Below, piece after piece: positions 1 to 12,745 of a stretch of 64,000 bases of DNA; the stretch's first letter is position 1; each line of letters opens with the position of its first letter. A program made the position numbers and the translations under genes. This stretch comes from Macrotis lagotis. Lineage: Eukaryota; Chordata; Mammalia; Peramelemorphia; Peramelidae. Under the pieces are notes generated by a model. That model had not been told where the DNA came from. It was given only the letters and a program-made list of their open reading frames with translations, and made no database searches. Location of the stretch: contig NC_133658.1 of NCBI RefSeq assembly GCF_037893015.1, positions 640,281,166 to 640,345,165 of the forward strand. The letters are read 5' to 3'.

Positions 1-178
1 CATCTGGGTCCAGGGGCCAGATATGAATCAGGATGACTGGAGATGGTCCTAGATGAGAGGCAGTCAGGGTTAAGTGAATTGCCCAAGGTCACAGCTAGTA
101 AGAATCAAGTGCCTGAGGCCAGATTCAAATTCCTGTTCTAAATGCAAGGCCAGTGCTCTATCCTCTGTGCCTCCTAGC
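1..178 (-). mobile_element. long SINE (RTE-tailed type), partial at left edge
   Basis: The bases match the other long SINE copies in this window (37768-38080, 21773-22070): a middle block with 'ggccagatatgaatcaggatgactgg', then a reversed tRNA-like head ending in 'cctagct'. Its 3' tail is cut off by the window edge. Confidence 0.8.
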
Positions 179-424
179 TACTGAGATGAGGTGAGAATTA
201 GGTGGATCAAACAGACACCAAACGTGATTAAGCAGCCCTGAAATGACCTTGTCAGCTCTCAAACCAGAGGTACTAGTCTTCCCTGAACACCCATATACCT
301 CTGTCCTTGGCTATGTGGTCAGAAAATTACAGCAGAATTCAAGCCAGATCCTCTTACTTCAAGTCCAGAACTTTTTTCCAACACCAACTTTCCTCTTTAA
401 GGGGATGGAGTGGGAGAAAAGAAG

Positions 425-672
425 ATAAGCATTTATATAGTGCCTCCTATATTTCCAGGCACTGAGCACCATTTTACAAATATTTTTACATTTGATCCTC
501 ACAACAATTCTTGAGGCAGGTGCTAGGATTATCTCATTTTACAATTTAGGAAATTGTGGCAAACGGGGTTGAAGTGATTTACCCAGGGTCACATAGCCAG
601 TAAACGTCTGAGGTGGATTTTGTATTTTAATTGAAATTTAGGTCTTCCTGACCCCAGACTATCCACTGGGGC
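425..672 (-). repeat. MIR-type CORE-SINE relic
   Basis: The reversed MIR order is recognisable: a 'gatcctcacaacaattct' block, 'cattttacaatttaggaaa', 'gggtcacatagccagtaa' and a reversed head ending 'actatccactgg'. Confidence 0.75.
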
Positions 673-840
673 AAAAGCAATCTTCATTACTCCTAAAGGG
701 TTTGAAACCCAAATGAATGCTCAATGAATTAAAAAAATATATTGAATTTTTTTTGTCTTTTTAACAAAACAATTTATTACAGTAATTTCTAGAAATGGAG
801 TTAAGGGGAGGCTTCTTTCTTCATTGATTTTTTTTTCCAT

Positions 841-2555
841 GGGGCAGAGCCAAGATGGCAGATAAAAGCAGGTACTCCTGAGAGCTCTTCCCAAAACCAC
901 TATGAATACCTTTAAATAATGATTCTAACCAAATTCTAGTGTGACAGAACTCACAAAAGGACTGAATGAAACATTTTTTCCAGTACAAGACAACTTGGAA
1001 GAGCCATGGGAAGAGTCTGTTACCCCATTATACTGGGGTTAGAAAGGGCCCCACAGCACAGCCTGGGCAGCACCATAGCAAATTGGCTCCAGTTATCCAA
1101 GAAAGGATCACAGGGTGGCTGGGTCAAAAACAGTGGTGGGTTCAAATCTCTCAATCAAGGGATTTCCAAGGACAGCTGACCCCAGTTCAGTGCAGGTGTC
1201 ATTGAAGACCTGAGCCCAGGGGATCAGGAGCAGGCCTGAGGATTCACCTGACAGCTGCTTCTAGAGTGTTCAGCCCATGGACAGTAAGGGTGTCAGGGGA
1301 AATTGCAGAGGTCTCTTTGCTATCCTGTTGCTTCAATTATAATCAGATCCAGGTTCCAGTTTGGGCCTCCAGTCCCAGTTAGAGGGGCAGAAATACAACA
1401 GAGCTCACTGTCTGCAAAGGAGGAGGAACTCTTCTCATGGTCAAGGAGTTCTTGTGGTCATTCACATAACTAAGCACAGGCCAGGAGAGCAGGCACAACC
1501 TCTCATAAGACTTTGGAGGAATTGAGAACTTGCAGGTCCCTGGGGGGGTGTTCCTGAAAACAGCTGCAAAAACCTTCAAAAGCTTGGGAATGGGTCCTCC
1601 ATCCTGGAAGCAGAGCCTTGCCTCAACAAAGAGTTAAAATCAAGTCACAGACTGGGCAACTGAGCAAACAACAAAAGAAAAAAAAACTGACCATAGATAA
1701 TTACTTTGGTCCAATGGAGGATCAAAATACACACTCAGATGATAACAAAGTCAAAGCTTCAGTATCCAAAGAAAAATAGGAATTGGTCTCAGGCAATGGA
1801 AGAGCTCAAAAAAGAATTTGAAAATCAAGTAAAGGAGGTAGAGGAAAAATTGGGAAGAAAAATGAGATCAATGTGGGAAAATCATGAAAAACAAGTCAGC
1901 AGCTTGGTGAAGGAAATTCAAAAAAATACTGAGGAAAACATCTTAAAACCCAGTTTAGGTCAAATGAAAAAAGTATCTTAAAAAGAACTGACCATATAGT
2001 AAAGGAGATACAAAATCTCTCTGAAGAAAATAATTCCTTTAAATGTTTAATGGAGCTAAGGGAAGCTGATGACTTTGTGAGACACCAAGAAACAATAAAA
2101 CAAAATCAAGAAGATGTGAAATGTCTTATTGGAAAAACAGCTTGACCTGGAAAACAGATCCAGAAAAGATAATTTTAAAATTATTGAACTACCTGAAAGT
2201 CATGACCAAAAAAAAAAGAGACTACATGTCATTTTTCATGAAATTCTCCAGGAAAATTGACCCAATGTCCTAGAAGCAGAAGGTAAAATAGAAATTGAAA
2301 GAATCCACTGATCACCTCCAAGAAATCCCAAAATGAAAGCTTTCAACAAATTCTAGCCAAATTTCAGAACTCCCAAGTCAAGGAGAAAATATTACAAGCA
2401 GCCAGAAAGATACAATTCAGATAGCAAAGAGATGTAGTCAGGATAGCATAAAATTTAGCAACTCCTACATGAAGGGATCATAGAGTTTGGAATATGATAT
2501 TCTAGAAGGCAAGAGAGCTTGGAATACAACTGAGAACCAACTACCCAGCAGTTTC

Positions 2556-2561
<6 letters not shown>
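841..2561 (+). mobile_element. L1/HAL1-like relic: 5' UTR and ORF1 only
   Basis: It starts with 'gccaagatggcagataaa', an L1-style 5' end also seen in the full-length copy at 24992. An ORF1 relic follows: an open frame at 1706-1981 encodes a coiled-coil segment (EELKKEFENQVKEVEEKLGR), and later frames show the nucleic-acid-binding part (AKFQNSQVKEKILQAARK). Stops and frameshifts break it. It ends at a (TG)n tract. No ORF2 is present, so it is either a half-L1 or a truncated copy. Confidence 0.75.
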
Positions 2562-2597
<36 letters not shown>

Positions 2598-2606
2598 TGT
2601 GTGTAT
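2562..2606 (+). repeat. (TG)n microsatellite
   Basis: About 22 TG units with a few TATG interruptions, at the end of the L1-like relic. Confidence 0.95.
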
Positions 2607-2699
2607 GTTTATGTTTACTTTTACAACATAGCTATTGTAGTAATAGTCAAAAAATGAAAAATTGCTCAATCACAACCCAACAAATAATGGTAGTTTAAA

Positions 2700-5600
2700 A
2701 TTTTTTTCATTCAACAAAAATTTTCCTTCTCTCTCTCATCCTCCCCACTAACCTAAAATGAGAAATAGAAGTACTTTGTTCACAAAAATACAAAAATATA
2801 TAGTCAAGGAAACAAACTTCGGTACTGGTCATGTCCTTCAAAAATATCTCATCCTGTACACTGTCTTTTACTTTTCCATCAAGAAGTGAATAGTATGTTT
2901 CATCTTCAGTCCTCTAGAATTATGGTTGATTATTTCTTGTAACACAATAGTATTCCATCATATATATGTCCGTATGTATGTAGGTGTGTAAATGTATATT
3001 CATACACATAAAGCATATACATATTTGTATATACATATATTGTTGTGGTCTTTTCATAAGGAATGCTTGAAAGTCTTGTTTCTTTTATAAAAATATTAAT
3101 GTTTGTACACACACATGTATATGTATTTATCTATACATGTAAATGTTCATATCATAATTTGTTTATTCATTCCCTAATTGATGGGCGCAGTTTCCAATTC
3201 TTTTCCACTGTGAAAAGAATTGCTACAAATATTTTTGTAACTGAGAATTTATTTTGCTTAGAACTACTCCTTTCTAGAATCCACTCTTTTTTACTGATTC
3301 TCCTTTATACTTTCCTCCTTTTCTCTGTTTAGGGAAATACATTGTTTGACCCTACTGTGTGTGGCTATTTTCCCCTCTCTTGACCATTTCATAAGAGAAT
3401 GAGGTTCAACTGCTACCATTCCCTCGACTTTTTTCCTTATTTATGTAGATTTCTATGTGCATTCTATATGAGATAATTTTCCCTAATTTTTCTCTCTCCT
3501 GTCCCTTAATCCTCAGTATATTCCTCTTTCCTTCCCTTTCCACTCTTGTTTTATGAACAATATTTAATGTAACTACTCCAAAACCCTTTGTCTAATTAAG
3601 ATTTCCTTTATGATCTTTGGTGATGAGAATATTCTGAGAAGACATACATTATCATCCCATATTAGAATGTTTATCCCTTGTTAGTCCTCTATGGTTATAT
3701 GGTAAGGATTACATTTATGTTTCTCTTGACACCCATGTTTGCATTTTATTGTTTCTCTGAAACTCTGGCTTTTTCATCAAGAATGTTTGAAAGGCCTCAG
3801 TTCAGCTAACCAAATTAGCCTCTAGTTCAAGCCACCCAAAGGACAGCTGAAGGAAGATGCCATCTGTATCTAGAGAAAGAACTGGAAAATAGAAATATGT
3901 ATAGAATAATTTTTACATATTAATACATACATATTTGTGCCTAATGATAACCATTAGGGTAGGGGGAGAAAAAAGAAAACTATATGAAAGTTTTATCAAA
4001 TATTTAAAATAGCAAGCTATATATATAATAGATTTGCAATTTCAAGTATAATCATCTTTTAAAAATGTTATATTTTATGGAAATACTTATTTCATAAATT
4101 AAAAATAAATCATAAATAAAAAGTGCTCTAGTTCATTAAAGTTATATCCCCTCCCCCCACCCATAAAATTATACTAAATTGTTCTGGGAAAGTTATTCTG
4201 GATTGCAAATCTATATCTTTTACTTCTGGAATATTTTCTAAATTCTCATTCCTTTAAAGTAGTGACTACTAAGTTATATGATTCTGACTGTGGATCTTTG
4301 ATAATTGAATTCTGTTTGGTTGCTTTCAGTATTTTCTTCTATGACTTAGAAATTCTGACTTTTGACTCATGTTTTTGAGAGTCCTCACTTTGGGGTTTCT
4401 TTCAGGAAATGACAGCAGATTTTTCTTCTATTTCAACGCTGCCATTTGACTCTAAGAGATCTGGACAGTTTTCTTTCATGGTTTCTTGAAAAAATATACC
4501 TAGGCTCTCTCTTTGATTCCCTCAGTCATAGACTTCAAGTAGTCCAATGATTCCCATACTTTGCTCTTCAATCTTTTAAACACAGTTGGTATTTGCTATG
4601 AGATATATTTTCTTCTATTTTTCTAGTTTTTTGACTCTGTTTTGATATATTTTTGTTTTCTCAAGGAAACGCTGGCTTCTGTTTGGTCCATTCAAATTTT
4701 TAGGGAGTCATTTGTTTGGCAAGTCTTGTGTCAAGATGATAATTCCATTTCTATAGTTTTCATTTCATTTTTGAAAAAAAAACTTATTTTTATAAACATT
4801 TGTTATCTCTTCTTCCCATTTCAACTCTCTTCATCCATTGAACAATTAAAAAGGAACATAAAATCTTAACAGATATATAAAGTCCTTTAAAATAAGTTCA
4901 TACATTGACCATTTCAAAAAAGTACGTCTCATTCTACATTTTAAGCCTGGCAGGAGGTGGGTGCCATGTTTTAATTTCAGTCCTCTGAATTGAGTTTGCT
5001 TTTAGTTCTCCTTTCTTTTAAAATTCTATTTCTTCCAGTTTTCTATTTGATTTATGAAAACATTTTTAAATCTCTTGCTTTATCTGATCTAAAAATTCTA
5101 GTTTAAATTGTGTCAAAATTGTGTTTTACTTTGAGGCTTTGCTTTTTGGAGTTTTGGATTCATACTCATCTGGGTTTGTGTCCTAAGTGTCCTTGAATGT
5201 CCCTGTCATCATAATAATTTTTTATGATAAGATTCTTCTGTTTGCTCATTGTTCCAGCTCACTTCCTGACTCTGGGCTGTTTATGTGGACTGTAGCCCCA
5301 GAAGAATATCTGAGTTGGTCCTGATGTCATTTTTTTGAGTGTTTTATTATTCTATGCTGTTAGGGAGAGCTCAGACTGAGCACTTGAAAACTTTCAATGA
5401 ATACAAAGTGTTCTGATTCAGTGCAAAGTCTGGTCTAAGCTTTGCAAGTACCTCACCTGGATTTGGGTCTGAGCAACATTTTTGGGCTTGCCCCACTTGG
5501 AGTTATAGTAAACTACTGTTGGATTATCATTCCAGTTCAAAGTGACAGAATTATATGAAGATTTCCTTTTGGTGTGGGATTCTTGGTCCTGGTTAAACCT

Positions 5601-5750
5601 CTGCAAACTTCACACTGGACTGGAAGCTGGAATCAAATGTCTGTGGTCTGAGTCATATAGTGGCTGCTTGCTTCTGAGATTGTTCCCTGTTAGCTACACA
5701 GCTTTTGCCCCAAGACCAACCCTCACCTTAGAATGCCTCTCTTAGTTATC
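2700..5750 (-). mobile_element. L1/HAL1-like relic, antisense, split by a younger insertion
   Basis: Read on the minus strand, 4140-5200 gives a decayed ORF1 (coiled-coil, then the KE-rich nucleic-acid-binding part). 2700-3819 gives the 3' part, including the reversed block around 'gtttccaattcttttccac' that is typical of L1 3' regions. 5230-5750 looks like its 5' UTR. A separate L1 3' fragment is inserted at 3830-4125, and a further 3'-UTR-like piece lies at about 4755-4990. Confidence 0.6.
3830..4125 (+). mobile_element. 5'-truncated L1 3' end with target duplication
   Basis: The body has 'atctgtatctagagaaagaac', as in the 3' end of the full-length L1, then a G-rich tract and an A-rich tail. 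It is flanked by the 10-bp direct repeat ctctagttca at 3820-3829 and 4126-4135. Confidence 0.7.
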
Positions 5751-5754
5751 TCTT

Positions 5755-5992
5755 CCTCAGACTATTCTGAGACAAAATCTGCTTCTGACTCTTCATGATC
5801 CCATATGGGGTTTTCTTGGCAAAGACACTTGTCTGATTTTCATTTCCTTCCCAAGTGGATGAAAGCAAACAGAGGTTAAATGACTTGTTCTGGATCATAG
5901 ATAGTGAGCATTTGAGGTTAAGACTTGAATACAGATCTTCCTAACTCCAGGTTCCAAACTCTAACTTCTGATCTAAGTACCTCTATCTGACA
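5755..5992 (-). repeat. MAR1/MIR-type SINE relic
   Basis: Reversed blocks 'ttttcttggcaaagac', 'cagaggttaaatgacttg' and 'gatcttcctaactccagg' give the order of a marsupial CORE-SINE with an L2-like tail. Confidence 0.7.
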
Positions 5993-7084
5993 GCAATGAA
6001 CAGTAATAAACTGGAATATTATATTAAATTGTATTTTTATGGACTTGAGCTATATTTTACCAAGAAAAAATTTAAAGATCTATTTTATAGAAGAATAACG
6101 AGATCTCTCATTATCTGTGCTGTTTATTAATCAATACCCTGATTGGGCATTAGCAAAGACCTGGTGATGAGATAGATATTCATCTTCAATACTTTGATGA
6201 ATCTGAGATATCATTAAGATAAAATCTTTGAATGGGATAGAGGTCAACCTATTCTAACCCCTCATCCTTGTTCATGTCTGAGTGAGAAAACTTCCTCTAC
6301 ATCTCTTGATATTTTCTGGATGCTTATGGAACACACAGATTGTCCATTTTTTATATCTCATTTTCTCCACATGACTGACCTCTAGTCCTTTTCTACTTAT
6401 GCTTGCCTTTGATGATTCTGGTTGCTCTAATAAATCAAAACAAACAGCTCCCTATTAGAGCTCTTAGCTAGCACCCTACTGGTCCTCAAATGTCAACAAT
6501 CAAAGGAAACTGAACAGCTGGACTTGTTCATCACAATCTTGTTCCTCAGAGAAAGGCCATCTGTTTGCTTGAATAGGGAAACTAAAGCCTGTTTGTGACT
6601 GCTTCTTAGATTCTAGAAACCTTAAAGATCCCTTATGTGTCCCCTTTTTAGAATGCAGGTGATGCTCTCTGGCAATGTAGATTCACAATATTTCTTTAGC
6701 TGATTTTTAAATTTATTTTTGTATTTTCCATTAGGTAGTCAACATATATTTATTAAAAGCCAATTAGGTGCTAGGAATGGGAATACAAATATATGTACAA
6801 GGTATGTGGTGATGAACAGTTGAGTTCTTTGCTTTAGTATTCTTGCTGGAAACATGCAACTAAGTCTTTTATTAGACCATTTGTACCTTGAAAGAGCATG
6901 AGCCCTTGAGCGGCTTATAGTGTATGAAGGGATCTCACAGAGACCCTGGACTTGCCCCTAGGGTTGAGCAAGTTCTCCCCAAACCCAAACAGGGGAGCTG
7001 ACACATGATATACAGAGCTAGATCAGTCAGCTTTGGGGAGTTTCATTTTTTTTTTTCATGAACTTCTGCTGCTAGTCTCCTGAT
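5993..7084. other. no gene seen; small L2 tail fragment inside
   Basis: AT-rich DNA without coding signal. At about 6735-6800 a short antisense L2 3' end ('tatttattaaaagccaattaggtgctagg') is recognisable. The rest is unassigned. Confidence 0.5.
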
Positions 7085-7235
7085 GTTTGGCATCTGCTAC
7101 CATGATATGTATGTGAATTGGATTTAAGTAAGGAAATGTTATGCAAAGTCACCAACCTCACTTTTCCTTCCAGTGCTATTTGGATCCAATGGCCAGATAT
7201 GGATTAGGACCACTGAAGATGGCCCTTAATGTAAG
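7085..7235 (-). mobile_element. long SINE fragment (RTE-tailed type)
   Basis: The blocks 'gtgaattggatttaagtaag', 'agtcaccaacctcac' and 'ggccagatatggattagg' match the body of the roughly 300-bp SINE. The tRNA-like head is missing. Confidence 0.65.
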
Positions 7236-7240
7236 TGAGA

Positions 7241-9335
7241 GATTTTGGCTTTTTAAGCTAAGACTTTGACAGGCCTCAATTTGACTAAGGCAATGCCTAT
7301 TCAGTGATAAAAGGGAAAGAATGTCTCTTTACCTAAACCAAAACAAAAAATAAAATCAATCTTGGAAGGGAAGGCCCTCAGGATTTCTGGTTGAAACAGA
7401 AACAATTGCTATTTACATTTAGTCTGAGTCAAATAGGGTCCAAATAATTACCAAATGGGGTTTGGCCTGGAACTGGCTTGGAGAATGCAGCAAGTATAGA
7501 AAAGGGTTTCTCTCCTCTTCCCTAATATGAGAAATGATATTTTTTTAAGCAAAAACTCATAATGGATCCAATGGAGAGGGATACTGTTACAGAAATGAAT
7601 TTATTTGGCAAGAGAAATCAAGGAGTTGATATCCAGAGCTAGACTCTTGTATGGGAGATAGCAGGTCCTGGCTAGTTTTCATCGTTCAAAGACATTAAAA
7701 GCCAAAGGAAGATTTCAGCTGAACCCAAAGCCAGAGATAAAGGACATCTCAGTCAAGCATAAGAACCATGAATTCTAACCAACATCAAGAGCCAGGTGGA
7801 ATTACTTTTCTAGCAGAGATAGCATAGCACCATGATAACATCATGAGAAGACAGAGGTTTGGCTGTAGAGGTGGTTTAAGATTCCTGGGCCACTTCAGTA
7901 AATGTTTTACTTCAAACTAATTGTGTCCTCAGGCAACTGAAAGGTAAACAAGGGCCATTGAGCTATTTCAGGAATATGGACCCATAAAATAATTTGATCC
8001 TGGAGACTCACCTTGAATATGTAAGTTGGAGCCCAAAGATGTGCTACAATGTGGGGCTTGTTTGATATCTATTGTGTTGCCCTATCTAATTGTAGGGTCC
8101 CTTTGGAGAGAGATTCTCACCTGGAATCCTCCTGAATTGCCCTAATAACATAAGATTCTACTGGACTAGTTTAGTATTTTTCTACTAATAATGAGTTAGT
8201 TTTTTTCCCTGTTTCTTTTCACAAAAATTCTCATATTTATTTACTGTTGTGTCTATTACAAATATAATATTAATATTACAGCCCTGGAATTCTAGTGCCT
8301 AGCATCGCTCAGAGACCCCCCTTCAAGGACTCCTGGTTAAAGGAATCCACTGGGATCCTTATGGATAAATTCTGTCTCTTGAGCTAGAAACACCAAGAAA
8401 TCAAACCAAGTTCCTCTTCCATTTTTTAGGAGTCCCCTCGCCTCACATTTCTGTGAATTTTCTGAGTTTGATTTCTTTTGATCTAGTCTGGTTTGTCTAC
8501 CAGTTTGTATCCCTATTTGAATACCTTCTACATTTCAGGGTTCCATGAAGAATTTTAGGGTGCCTTATGTTTTGTAGAGACTTATTAAAGGGACATTTAT
8601 GGAACACACTATGGTTCTGCAGGGATCCAAATTTAGGACTTCCTATAAAAATGAAGGTACGTAAAAGAATTTCTACTCAGGACAGTCTGTTGTTGTTTTG
8701 TTCTGGCTTAAATTACAGGAGAGATTTCTAATTTACCTCAGAGGTTCCTAATACCTATTGAAAAGTCTCACTTACTCCCAGAGCTCATATGAAACCAGAA
8801 TTCCCCTCTGAGGGAGGAAGCTCACTTTTTCTTTTTTTCATATCTTTATTGTCTTGGGTTGGAGCTGACCTCTGTAGACACAAAAATAGATGGTAGCCTA
8901 TGAGAATTTTGCAAAATGTCATTTGCTTTTATGTATATGTGAATATAATCTACAGGATCACAACTTATAGTTTTGACCCTCATAAATGACTTCTTCTGAT
9001 AAAATTATCTAGAGTTTGTCTATCTGAACTTTGCTGACACTTTTTAGTGCAAAGTAGAGAGGAAGGCATTCAGAAGGACAATGTTTGAGATTCCTCAAGT
9101 CCTCAGAGAACTATTCAGAATTGGAAATATAGTAAAAAAGGCTCAAAGCACTCTAGCTGTTTGTCAGGGTTAGCAAATAATTTAACTGGAGAAAGAGATT
9201 AATGGGAGAGGGTATGTAACTTTTTGAGTAGGACAAACTTCCTGTTTCTTTGCTGAGCAATAAATCCCTTGATGAGAGGTCACAGTAGTAACTCATTTGG
9301 GATACTAATGATTTCAATATTGCATCAAAAATGAC
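7241..9335. other. 2.1 kb unclassified DNA, no coding signal
   Basis: I see no open frame of interest, no tRNA-like head and no LINE motif. The start (7240-7480) has the feel of an interspersed, possibly LTR-type repeat, but no paired repeats or target duplications were found to support this. Confidence 0.35.
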
Positions 9336-10410
9336 TAATCAAGTGAAGATGGCAGAAAATGAGGAACCACCCAGTTCAACTCTTACAATATTCACCTCTA
9401 AGCAACTTTAAAGTGTTTTGGAGAGTCAACAAAGGGTTCCAGAACAAGAAATTGTTCCAGCCTAAGACAATTTAGGAGTTTGACAGGAGAGGTCTAGGAT
9501 TCTGGGATGCAGGCCAGTTCAGAGCATATGCAGCAGCAACAGGAAAAACCACCTGTAGCACCAGAGATTGGAAGTAACTGTGCCAACAGAAGCAGTACCA
9601 TCTTTAAACTCAGAAGTGACAAAAGGGTGTAGGACAACTGGTTAAGAAAGAGATTATTGGAGACCCTTTGCTGGCACTGGGTGCAAATGGCACTGATTGG
9701 CAACTTTATTTTCCATACATAGTTCTGGGTTCGGGGGAAGAGAGGAATACTTCCAGTTAGTTACAAGGAAGCAGGATGCCTGGTTGCATTTTCAAGGCAC
9801 AGAGGAGTGCTAGAGATAGTATCCAAAGAAGAGCAGGGTACATGGTCAGAGTACCAAGGCTAAGAAGAGTGCTAGTACTTACAGGGAGCAGGGTCTTTCC
9901 TGGGTAAAGACCAAAGCACAGCCCAGAAGAGCAATGAACACACCTCTTTTTCTATCACACTACCTTAGCAGCACCAAAACCTTGGAGATTCCTTCAAACT
10001 AGATCTGAAAACAGCAGCCCCCCAGAAAAGCCTTAAGCTTGACACAGTATCTTCCCACCTCAAAGTGAGCAGAGATCAACTTAAACATAAAGTTCAAAGT
10101 CAAGAATTAGACTGAAAAAATGAGCAAAAAACATCAGCAACAAAACTTTGACCATGAAAAACTACTATGGTGGCAGAGACAATCAAAACAGAAGAAGACT
10201 ATGATATAAAAAATGGTAGAGGAATTATTGGGAAAAGAAATGAGAGTGATGCAAGAAAATTATGAAAAAAAGAATTAGCAGTTTGGTAAAAGAGGCACAT
10301 GCAAAAAAAAATACTGGAGAAAATAACACCTTAAAGAACAGAATTGGTCAAATGGTCAAAAAGGAACAAAAATGCAATGAAAAGAAGAACTCCTTAAAAA
10401 GTAGAATTGA

Positions 10411-10557
10411 GGGGGTGGCTAGGTGGCAGTGGATAAAGCACCGGCCCTGGAATCAGGAGTACCTAGGTTCAAATCTGGTCTCAGACACTTAATAATTACC
10501 TAGCTGTGTGGCCTTGGGCAAGCCACTTAACCCCACTTGCCTTGCAAAAACCTTAAA
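10411..10557 (+). mobile_element. short tRNA-headed SINE with 15-bp target duplication
   Basis: The head is tRNA-like, with an A-box-like 'ggctaggtggcagtggata' and a B box 'ggttcaaatct'. The body runs to 'ttgccttgcaaaaacctt' and an A tail. It is flanked by aaaaagtagaattga at 10396-10410 and 10558-10572. It interrupts the L1 ORF1 relic. Confidence 0.93.
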
Positions 10558-12171
10558 AAAAAGTAGAATTGACCAAATGGAAAAGTAGATACAAAAATTC
10601 ACTAATTCACAAAAATTCACAAAAAAAATACTTTAGAAGGAGAACTGGCCAAATGAAAAAGCGGTACACAAGCTCACTAAGACAATTAAGTTTTTAAAAA
10701 TTAGAATTAAGCAAGTAAAAGCTAATGACTCCATAAAATATCAAGAAACAATAAAACAAAGTTAAAATAAAAAATAGAAGTAAATGTGAAATATCTCATT
10801 GGAAAAGCAACTGACCTAGGTCAAAGAAAGATAATTTAAGAATTATTGAGCTATCTGGAAGCCTTGATAAAAAAAAAATCACATTTGAAGAAAAAAGGAA
10901 AACTTTTCCCATATCTTAGATCCAGAGGGTAAAATAGAAATTGAATGAATTCACCTGAAAATTCCAAAATGAAAATTCCCAGGAATATTATAGTCAAATG
11001 CCAGAGTTCCCAGGTCAAACAGAAAGTTCTGGAAGCTGACAGAAAGAAACAATTCAATGAAAGTAAATTTAGATTTAGCAACCTCCATGTGAAAGGAGAT
11101 GAAGACTTGGAATATGATATTCTAGAAGACAAAGGAGCTAGGTATAACCAAGAAAAAACTATCCAGCAAAACTAAATATAATCCTTTACAGGAGGGATGG
11201 GGGGGTGTGTGGATATTTAATCAAATGAAAGACTTGCAGGAATTTCTTATGAAAAGAACATAGGTGAATAGAAAGCTTGTCATTCAAATAGAAGACTGAA
11301 GAGAAGCATAAAAAGGTAAACCTGAAAGAATAGTCATAAGGTATTCAAAGTTAAACTACATACTTCCATATGGGAAGATGAACTTTATCATTATTTGGGA
11401 AATTAGAAATAGTCTATGTAGGTGGAGGGAATGTATGTGAGTCAATTGTGTTAGGGATGATTTCTTTTAAAAAGTGAAGGGTGGGGGGAAGAGAGAAAGG
11501 AAGAGGTAGAATGGGGAAATTTTCTTTACTTAAAAGAGGCCCTGGAAGAATAACTTTTATAATGGAGGGAGAAATCGAAATGAGGGTGGTAAGCAATTAC
11601 TGTACCTCACTCTTGGAAATGATTCAAAGAGAGAAGAATATACACACATTCAATTGGCTATAGAAATCTGGGGATAGGAAATATGGGCTAGTAGAATGAT
11701 ATAAGGGAGGGTGAATTGAAGGAGGCACTGATCAGAAGTAAACAGACTTTTGAAGAGGATAAAAGAGAAAGGATAAAACAGAGGAGGATAAACAGAAGAA
11801 AATAGACTGCAGAGAAATACACAATAAATATTGTGAATGTGATGAACTCATCCAAAATAGAAAAGTATAGCATAATAGATTAGAAACCAGAATCCAACAA
11901 TATATTGTTTATAAGAGACACACATGAAACAGAAGGATGCATACAGAATTAAAATAAAGGGCTGGAGCAGATTCTATTATGCTTCAATAGAAGTAAAAAA
12001 GACAAGGGTAGCAATTATGGTTTTAGACAAATAAAAGTGAAAATAGATCTAATTAAAAGAGAAAAAGCAAGAAATAAAAAAGAAAATCTATAAATGCACA
12101 AATATTTATAGCAGTTCTTTTTGTGGTTTCAAAGAATTGAAAAATTAAGTGGATGCTTATCAAATGGGGAA

Positions 12172-12375
12172 TTGTTGAACAAGTGGATAGAATGCTGGAC
12201 CTGGAGTCAGGAAGATCTGAGTTCAAATACTTATTGTGTGATCCTGGGCAAGTCACTGTAACCCCATATGCTTCTTCATCTATAAAAATGAGTTGAAGAA
12301 GAAAACAACAGAATATTTCAGTATCTTCACCAAAAAAACCTTCAAAAGGGGATTGAAACCGATCAACAATGACTA
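12172..12375 (+). mobile_element. MAR1/MIR-type SINE
   Basis: 'agtggatagaatgctggacc' (A box region), 'gagttcaaatact' (B box), 'cctgggcaagtcactg' and a CORE/L2-like tail. It lies inside the 3' part of the deleted L1. Confidence 0.75.
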
Positions 12376-12745
12376 TTTTGCAATAAGAAATGAGGGGGAA
12401 GGGTGACTGGGAAATCATTATTCACAGCAGCAGCAATGTTGTAATGATGATTAACTATGAAAACCTTGCTACTCTGATCAATACAATGATCAAAGACAAA
12501 GGACTCATGATGAAAAAATGCTATCCACTTAGAGAAAGAATCTATGAACTCTGAGTGAAAATTTCTTTTTATTGTATTTTATTTTATTTTTGTGATATGG
12601 CCAATATAGACATGATTTCATATATATATATATTGTTATCATTTTGCTTGTCTTCACAGTGTATGGGGAAGGGGTAGGAGTAAGTTTGAGAATTTGAAAC
12701 TCAAAATTTAAGAAGAAAAGGATGTTAAAAAATAAACACTTTTAA

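Larger units (their letters stand above)
9336..12745 (+). mobile_element. internally deleted L1 carrying two SINEs
   Basis: It has an L1-like 5' UTR with 'gaagatggcagaaaatgagg' and an ORF1 relic at about 10120-11175 (open frame 10945-11175 encodes KFRFSNLHVKGDEDLEYDIL). A short piece of the ORF2 endonuclease region lies at about 11890-12050. It then jumps to the 3' end ('atatttatagcagttc', about 12105) and an A-rich 3' UTR ending near 12745. The reverse transcriptase region is absent. Reading frames are broken throughout. Confidence 0.7.

Noticed and set aside
7241..9335. Endogenous retrovirus or LTR
   Set aside because: It has the look of a dispersed repeat, but no gag/pol motif, paired LTRs, primer site or target duplication could be shown.
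12053..12418. 121-codon antisense frame
   Set aside because: It crosses the L1 relic and an inserted SINE on the non-coding strand.
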